Assembly (NCBI GenBank): GCA_024291935.2
Contig: CM044317.1
Coordinates: 18,622,230-18,686,229, forward strand
Source: Okapia johnstoni
Lineage: Eukaryota > Chordata > Mammalia > Artiodactyla > Giraffidae
DNA: 64,000 nucleotides
Direction of reading: 5' to 3'
The notes under the pieces: model-generated
What the model was told of the DNA's origin: nothing
Databases searched by the model: none
Seen by the model: only the letters and a program-made list of their open reading frames with translations
Made by a program: the position numbers and the translations under genes
Shown here: in pieces, positions 57,532 through 64,000 of the stretch
Numbering within the stretch: the first letter of the stretch is position 1
How the letters are laid out: each line of letters starts with the position of its first letter

Positions 57532-57842
57532 ATTTCCCCCTATTTCCTCTCCAATAACCGGTGTGCTCTTCCCACTCAGGGCAGAGCTCTGACTTCCACA
57601 CTTGATCTGAAGTAAACAAAGCAGTTTCTCTCCCCAGCAGAGTCAATGGGAAGAACTGACTTCCATCCTCCTTCCTTCCTTTTCTTCAGGAAACAGGAGA
57701 CGTCTGGCCTGGAAGAACCTATTATTTCCATAGCCACTCATGCAGTAGAGCACACTTCCCCCTCCTTGGCTGCAGCAAGGAGACTGTGAGATGGTTAACA
57801 AAACAGTACTAGTCAGGTTTTATAAGTTAAACTGAGATTTGA

Positions 57843-58037
57843 AAGTGGAAGTGAAAGTCACTCAGTCATGTCTGACTCTTTGCGACCCCATGGACTATAC
57901 AGTCCATGGAATTCTCCAGGCCAGAATACTGGAGTGGGTAGCTTTTCCCTTCTCCAGGGGATCGTCCCAACCCAGGGATCAAACCCAGGTCTCTCGCATT
58001 GCAGGCAGATTCTTTACCAGTTGAGCCACAAGGGAAA
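57843..58037 (-). mobile_element. Bov-tA SINE
   Basis: gtggaagtgaaagtcactca to ccagttgagccacaaggga. Shortened body (catggactatacagtccatg), as in the Bov-tA2-like subfamily. Confidence 0.93.
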
Positions 58038-58082
58038 AGTTCACAAAAGTGATCCAGAGTGTACATTACAAATCTAAAGAGG

Positions 58083-58364
58083 TTGCTGCTGCTGCTGCTG
58101 CTAAGTCGCTTCAGTTGTGTCCGACTCTGTGCGGCCCCATAGACGGCAGCCCACCAGGCTCCCCCATCCCTGGGATTCTCCAGGCAAGAACACTGGAGTG
58201 GGTTGCCATTTCCTTCTCCAATGCATGAAAGGAAAAAGTGAAAGTTAAGTCGCTCAGTCGTGTCCGACTCTTAGCAACCCCATGGACTGCAGCCTACAAG
58301 CCTCCTCTGTCCATGGACTCTTCCAGGCAAAAGTACTGGAATGGGTTGCCATTGCCTTCTCCCT
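58083..58364 (-). mobile_element. Bov-A2 SINE dimer with (GCT)n end
   Basis: Starts gctgctgctgctgctgctaa, then two A units: cggcagcccaccaggctccc (58145) and catggactgcagcctacaag (58281), separated by aaaggaaaaagtgaaagtta. Confidence 0.92.
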
Positions 58365-58379
58365 AAACAGGCTTACTAC

Positions 58380-59690
58380 CTGCTAAAATAGAAGTTTTAA
58401 TTAGAAACCAAAGTCATTAAGATATAACAGCAATAACATCCAGGAAACTGCCCAAAATGTCTCCTCATACCAAAACTCAAGAATATCTTAACTTCAGTAA
58501 GAAAATGCAATCTACAGGCCAGAAAGTCAAAATGACAGGAAAGCTGGAATTTTTAGGCTTAAACTATAAATCTGCTGTTAAAATATGCTCCAACAAGTAA
58601 TTATGAACACTCTTGAACCAAAAAAAATAGAAAATCTCAACAAAGAGATAGAAAATATTTAAGACAATGAAATAGAACTTTTGAACTTAGTATTAAACAA
58701 TAAACAAACCTGTTGATAGCAGAAAGCAAATTTCAGAGAAATTAGTGAACAGCAAGTTAAATCAATAGAAATTATGAGCAATAAGGGAAATACAGATTTA
58801 AAAATTATTATAAGTTTCAGGGACCTGTGAGGCAATGGAAAAATATATAACATGCTATTAGAGTCAAAACACACACACACACACAAAAGGTACAATCAAT
58901 ATGAATATGGAACTGCAATAGGTTTGAGGAAAGATTGAAAACTTTCCAAATTTGTCACAACCTAATCTTACAGACTTAAGGGGCTCAGAATGTCCAAAAC
59001 AGGATAATGTCAGAGAAATCAACATCGAGGAATCTACACACATTAAATTAAAACTTCTAAAAACTCGAGACAAAGACAAAAGCCTGAAAGCAGCCTGTGA
59101 GAAGACATTGCCTACAAGAGAACAGCAGATTGCTTTCCAGAAACGACAGAGGCCAGAAGAAAGTAGCACACTTAATACTGAAAGGAAAAACAACTGTCAA
59201 CCCCAAACTCTGCACTGAGTGAAAATATTAAGAATAAAGGTGAAATAAAAATGTTTTCAGATAAAGGGAAGAGAAGATAATTTGTCACCAGGCAACTGGT
59301 TGAAAAAGAATGGCAAAAGGAAATTCCTCAAAGGCGAAAAAAAGAAAAAGAAAAAGAAAATGGAACATTAGGAACGAAGAAAGAGTAAAGGAAAGAGTAA
59401 GCATATGGTTAAATTATGGAGTATTCTTTTCCCCTTGAGCTTTTAAAATTATATTTGACATTTAAAAGCAAAAGTTTTCATGAGGGTCTCAACATATGTA
59501 GAGGAAACATTTCAGACAACTATGTTAGAGAGGTGTAAAGGAGTCTAAAAGGTAGGTAAAATTATATTCCAGTTTAAGCGGTAAAATGATATTACTGGAC
59601 TGTGATAAGCTATGTGTGTATATTTTAATCCCTAGAGCTATCACTACAAAAAAATCCTCAAAACCACTAGAGATAATATTCAAAAAGACA
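58380..59690 (+). mobile_element. Old L1 fragment (internal region)
   Basis: Recognisable text: gaaagcagcctgtgagaaga, caactgtcaaccccaaactc, aataaaggtgaaataaaaat gttttcagataaa. In intact old L1s this lies ahead of ORF1. The 88-aa frame 58952-59218 follows this fragment and is not a host gene. The left boundary is uncertain. Confidence 0.6.
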
Positions 59691-60220
59691 CAGGCAACCC
59701 AATGTTCACAGCAGCATTATTTATAATAGCCAAGAAGACATGAAAATAGCCTAAATGTCCATTGACATACGAGTGGATAAAGAAGATGTGATATTCATAT
59801 ATACAACAGAATATTATTCAACCATTAAAAATGAAATACTGCCATTTGCAGACATAGATGGACCTAGAGATTATTATACTAAGTGAAGTAAGTCAGACAA
59901 ATACAAATATTACACGATATCACGTATATGTGGAATCTACAAAGTAATATAAATGAACTTACTCACGAAACAGAAACAGACTCGCAGACATAGAAAAAAA
60001 GAAAGCAAAAAACTCATGGTTACCAAAGGGGAAAGGGGGTGAGGGGTAAATTAGGACTATGGGAATAACAGAAACACGCTACTGTATATAAATTAGATAA
60101 ATAAGGATATACTATATAGCACAGGGAACTATATTCAATTCCTTGTAATAACCTGTAATAGAAAATCATCTGAAAATTATATAGATATGTATATATATAC
60201 ATAAAACTGAATCACTTCGG
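59690..60220 (+). mobile_element. L1 3' end
   Basis: Motifs in order: gcagcattatttataatagc, gccatttgcagacatagatg, ggtggtt-equivalent ggttaccaaaggggaaaggg, and tatagcacagggaactatat. Ends in an A+T-rich tail. Confidence 0.85.
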
Positions 60221-60289
60221 TAAAACACAGGTCATAGCCTAAATGTCTGTCAATATGAAATTAGCAAAATATCTATCCAATTGTCTCCT

Positions 60290-60495
60290 GTTATGTGTAG
60301 GGGAACCGGTTCCAGAATCAGTCACATGTACCAAAATCTGGACATACTCAAGTCCTACAGTTGGCCCTACTTCCTTATTTGAGAATTCAACCAAGGGCAG
60401 ATCATAAATATATGGCTGTATTTATTTTTAAAAAGTAAACTTTCAAGTGGACCTGGGAAATTCAAACCTATGTTATTCTAAGGTCAACTGTAATT
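60290..60495. mobile_element. Probable Tigger/mariner-type DNA transposon remnant
   Basis: aggggaaccggttccagaat, catactcaagtcctacagtt ggccct and gttattctaaggtcaactgta match a common eutherian DNA-transposon repeat from memory. The exact family is not certain. Confidence 0.5.
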
Positions 60496-60791
60496 ATTGT
60501 TATGTTCAAGCAATGGAGTACAAGGTAGATCAACAAATATTAGCATAAAAAATGTCCATGGTTAGGGAAAACATACAGAATGATGAATACTATATGATCT
60601 TACTGCTAGTACAGATTATATATAGTGTGTTTACATATATGCTTCTAAGAAAGAGGTTTAAGAAGATAAACACAGATAATTTACTATGATTGTCTGGGTA
60701 GGTAGACTCATAGGGACATTTCATTTACTAATTTAAACATTTTAATAGTGTTTGAATGTGTTTTAATAAAAGCATATACAGAGTAAATAAT

Positions 60792-60987
60792 GGGTTTTCC
60801 TGGTGGCTCACGGGTAAAGAATCTGCCTACAATGCAGGAAACCCAGGTTTGATCCTTGAGTTGGGAAGATCCCCTGGAGAAGTGGATGGCAACCCACTCT
60901 GGTATTCTTGCCTGGAGAATCCCATGAACAGAGGAGCCTGGTGGGCTATAGTCCATGGGGTCACAAAGAGTTGAGCATGACTGAGTA
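60792..60987 (+). mobile_element. Bov-A/Bov-tA SINE with long flanking repeat
   Basis: Head ggttttcctggtggctcacg. Ends gagcatgactgagta. A perfect 20-base repeat, tgttttaataaaagcatata, lies at 60759-60778 and 60988-61007. The left copy is separated from the SINE by 13 bases that have a diverged counterpart on the right. Confidence 0.92.
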
Positions 60988-61785
60988 TGTTTTAATAAAA
61001 GCATATATAAAATTAAAAATAATGAATTGAGAATAAAAAATTTCCATTTTGAAAATAAAAGTAATTGAATAATAGGAAAGTATTTTGTCATGGAATATGC
61101 CTTGAAAACACTGTTTAAAGAACAAAAATGTCACTGTGTGTGAGAGACTTTGTTTCAAATGCTGACTGCAAACTCCGCCCAGACTGTGGGTTGGGGTATG
61201 GAAAGCACAATAGATAGGGTTTATGTGGGTGTGTCCTGCACCCACAGTTGAATAAACTCCAAATTCTATAACAGTATTGTGCTTAAAAAGTATAAAAGTT
61301 AATCAGAAATAAAAAATAGTATGCTTTTGTATGGAGAGATAGATGATGATTGGGGAAAACCACTGGTCTCAATGTGTGTGTTTTCTTGCTTATTCAGAGC
61401 TAAATGAAAGCACTCAGAGAAAGATTGCCAAGAGCAATACATATTTCAAGTGGAGAGCAATAATGTAATTGCTTTTTTCAAGGAGCCCAAGGAATGCTGA
61501 CATTGGAAAGTACCGAGGAGACCATATGTAGCTCAGTAGCAGTGTTATCACTGCCAGGTGAAAGAAAAAAGAAAACTCTGTTTTATGATACTGTTCTTCA
61601 TGCTACCTAATAAATTTTTATCTGGTTGATGTCAAAGAACTTTGAGGCTATTCTCTTAGAATCCAAACTGGAAAAAAAAATGGGAATACTTTTACAGGAG
61701 AAACAATACACTGGTATAAAAACTTGAACTTTAAGTGTCATGCCAAAAGGTTCTCATTGGTTGGGTTACTTTGAGGAAGTGACTC

Positions 61786-61986
61786 AAAGTGAAGTGCTAG
61801 TCACTCAGTCGTGCCTGACTTTGCAACCCCATGGACTGTAGCCCACCAGGCTTCTCTGTCCTTGGGATTCTCCAGGCAAGAATACTAGAGTGGGTTGCCA
61901 TTCCCTTCTGCAGGGGATCTTCTCAACCCAGGAATCAAACTCGAGTCTCCTGCATTGCAGGCAGATTCTTTACCATCTCAGCCACA
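61786..61986 (-). mobile_element. Bov-A/Bov-tA SINE
   Basis: aaagtgaagtgctagtcact to accatctcagccacataa. Confidence 0.94.
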
Positions 61987-62384
61987 TAAATGCTTCAAGG
62001 GGCAACAAGAAAGAGGGAGGAGAATACATGTAAAAAGGCAGAAGGAGAAATCAATGTCCAGTAAGAAACAAATAAGAAGGTGTCTATAAATGGAAGGGAA
62101 AAAAAAGCAATGAGGAGCAGCCTTAAGGTGTACAAGACTGTACAAGAGAAGGAAAACTGAGGCAGGGCAGAGGATGCATCTCCAGTACATCATCTTGAAT
62201 CAAACAGTAGAAGGTAACAGAGAATGTATGTATGAACACGTTTCTGAAATATTTGCAGTGAAAACTGAAGGATAGACACATAAATACTGAATTAGAATTG
62301 GAAGAGGAAAAAGCCAGAAATTAAATTGTGTATGTCTGGAAAAGGACATACATAGTGAAAATAACAATTCATTTTACCTTTTCA

Positions 62385-62543
62385 GAAATGGTTGGATGGC
62401 ATCACCGACTCGATGGACATGTGTTTGGGTAGACTCCAGGAGTTGGCGATGGACAGAGAGGCCTGGCGTGCTGCAATTCATGGGGTCGCAAAGAGTCGGA
62501 CACGACTGAGCAACGGAACTGAACTGAACTGAACTGAACTCTG
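62385..62543 (+). mobile_element. BovB LINE extreme 3' end with (TGAAC)n tail
   Basis: atggttggatggcatcaccg through gcaaagagtcggacacgact, ending in four to five gaact units. Confidence 0.93.
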
Positions 62544-62750
62544 TACTACACCTCCTCTGGAAAGAGGTGTTGACTTAGCCCTACCACCTGGGAATTAGAG
62601 GGAGAGAGGCAGAAATGTTTGCTCTTAGCCCAGAGAAAATAGATATCTACAACTAGAAAACCAGGTGGCCATTTCTATTCCATGAACATGGTCTCTCAAA
62701 CAGCAAAGTTCTTGTTTCTGTCTCTTTAAAAATTGCCTCTATCTATTCAC

Positions 62751-62939
62751 TTCCCTGGTGGCTCAGACTGTTAAGAATCTGCCTGCAGTTCGATCCTTGC
62801 GTTGGGAAGATCTCCTGGAGAAGGGAATGGCTACTCACTCCAGTACTCTTGCCTGGAGAATTCCATAGACAGAGGAGCCTGGCGAGCTACAGTTCATGGG
62901 TTGCCAAGAGTCGGACATGACTGAGCGACTTTCACTTTC
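62751..62939 (+). mobile_element. Bov-A/Bov-tA SINE with 10-bp target duplication
   Basis: Flanked by atctattcac at 62741-62750 and 62940-62949. The head lacks part of the tRNA D-arm-like region (gcctgcagttcgatccttg). Confidence 0.94.
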
Positions 62940-63165
62940 ATCTATTCACTATCATCACTCAGTATTTTACTGTACCCTCTAGGGCTACGGTCCAATTTTA
63001 AAGAATGGATCAAGGTAGAAGAGAACTAGCAAGAGGTTACTGTAACTTGGCTTCTGTATTTACTTTACCAAAAGAACTGTAGATTGGGCCAATGATGAAA
63101 ATAAGAATATATGTATGAACAAAAGCCCTGGCAAAAGGAAACATCTAGAAAGCAATAGCTTCATA

Positions 63166-63194
63166 TTCATATATATATATATATATATATATAT
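63166..63194. repeat. (AT)n microsatellite
   Basis: About 14 AT units just before a BovB tail. Confidence 0.95.
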
Positions 63195-63211
63195 CCTTAT
63201 ATTAATGAAAT

Positions 63212-63402
63212 GTTGGGAAGGATTGGGGGCAGGAGGAGAAGGGGACAACAGAGGATGAGATGGCTGGATGGCATCACTGACTTGGTGGACATGGGTTTGG
63301 GTAGACTCCAGGAGTTGGTGATGGATAGGGACGCCTGGCGTGCTGTGATTCATGGGGTCGCAAAGAGTCGGACACGACTGAGCGACTGAACTGAACTGAA
63401 CT
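63212..63402 (+). mobile_element. BovB LINE extreme 3' end with (TGAAC)n tail
   Basis: ggattgggggcaggaggaga to gagcgactgaactgaactga. Nearly the same length as the copy at 62385. Confidence 0.93.
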
Positions 63403-64000
63403 AAGTGGATATTTCATACCCAGTGCATAAAGAAAAGTGAAGCAAATTCAGGGGAGACAGTATCAGGGTTTCAGGTAGGGTGGAGAGTGCTCAGAATGAG
63501 TGCCTGAAGTGTTAAACACAGGAGATACTCAGGCATTGGCTATTATATTCTAAAACAGGTTATCAGCTACTTTTTCCATATGTAAGCAAATGATCATTCA
63601 CATAATCATGTATAAAGGAAAATAGACCTCAATATTGTTACCCCCAAAATTCACATATATATTCTAAGTAAATAAAATTTTGGAATGCATATTCCTTCTG
63701 AATGAAAGATGAATCAAAATAAAATGTTCAAGAGAAGGGAAGCTGTGGTAAAAACAAACAAAAAACAATGATGAGGATTAAGGATTAACCCTTTTGTATG
63801 TAGAATAAGGAATAAACAATTATAAATATGTGTTCGAAGATAAATACTAGTAGAAATTTTTACCCAGAAATGCTAAGAAAACATTGAAATGAGACTAAGA
63901 GGTGCATTTTATTCTAAAAAATCAAAGCAAACTATAAATTCCTTATAAGTAAAGTAATATGGTCTCTGAAGAGAACAAGGAAAATAGTGAAAGAAAACAG

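Larger units (their letters stand above)
54286..64000 (-). other. ADGB: Intron 5' of ADGB e1 (partial)
   Basis: I searched the minus strand for the expected preceding exon and did not find it, so all 9.7 kb is taken as intron. It holds the longest BovB reading frame (55640-57275), a Bov-A2 dimer, L1 pieces (58380-60220), a DNA-transposon remnant (60290-60495), SINEs at 55482, 57843, 60792, 61786 and 62751, and two BovB tails (62385, 63212). 54300-55400 is A+T-rich unique sequence. Confidence 0.7.

Noticed and set aside
58952..59218. 88-aa Lys-rich plus-strand frame
   Set aside because: The nucleotide text matches the internal region of old L1 elements.
54300..64000. Search for the preceding ADGB exon (expected to end in YWM)
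   Set aside because: No minus-strand reading with that ending and a donor was seen. It is probably beyond the right edge.
1..64000. Endogenous retrovirus, CRISPR array, rRNA or bacterial-type gene cluster
   Set aside because: I saw no gag/pol/env-type proteins, paired LTRs, regularly spaced repeats or dense long reading frames. The repeats present are non-LTR retroposons.

Overview
The window is mammalian nuclear DNA from a bovid ruminant, most likely Bos or a close relative. The evidence is the density of ruminant-specific retroposons: tRNA-derived Bov-tA/Bov-A2 SINEs roughly every 1-2 kb, many BovB (RTE-type) LINE copies, and an artiodactyl CHR-type SINE. Older L1 and MIR fragments lie between them. 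There are no operons, CRISPR arrays, phages or bacterial features.

Almost the whole window is one gene on the minus strand, androglobin (ADGB). I found 14 consecutive internal coding exons, from 54285 down to 3402. Every one has an AG acceptor and a GT donor, every splice phase matches its neighbour, and the frame stays open for 1731 nt (577 codons). From memory of mammalian androglobin these exons are roughly residues 205-780 of about 1,660. They cover the later part of the calpain-like protease core, a lysine-rich linker, a central low-conservation linker, and a beta-rich calpain domain-III-like region. The N-terminal exons lie beyond the right edge. The circularly permuted globin domain, IQ motif and C-terminal coiled coil lie beyond the left edge.

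By region: 1-3.4 kb is the intron after the last visible exon, with a twin-primed (inverted) L1 and an unexplained stretch at 2.34-3.06 kb. 3.4-17 kb holds seven closely spaced exons. 17-36 kb holds four exons and a BovB nested inside another BovB (28.8-30.9 kb). 36-54 kb holds three exons and long introns with a 1.5 kb BovB and a long L1. 54-64 kb is upstream intron with the best-preserved BovB copy, L1 and SINEs.

Androglobin is a testis- and ciliated-cell-enriched chimeric calpain-globin protein needed for sperm formation in mouse (family knowledge). I saw no convincing novel system. The more interesting points are long inverted BovB arms bracketing coding exons, a 34-nt exon, two frame-neutral cassette exons, nested retroposition, and an indel-rich 111-bp tandem duplication that may be an assembly artefact. 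No computed alignment backs these calls. They rest on reading translations, splice signals and recognised repeat consensus motifs.
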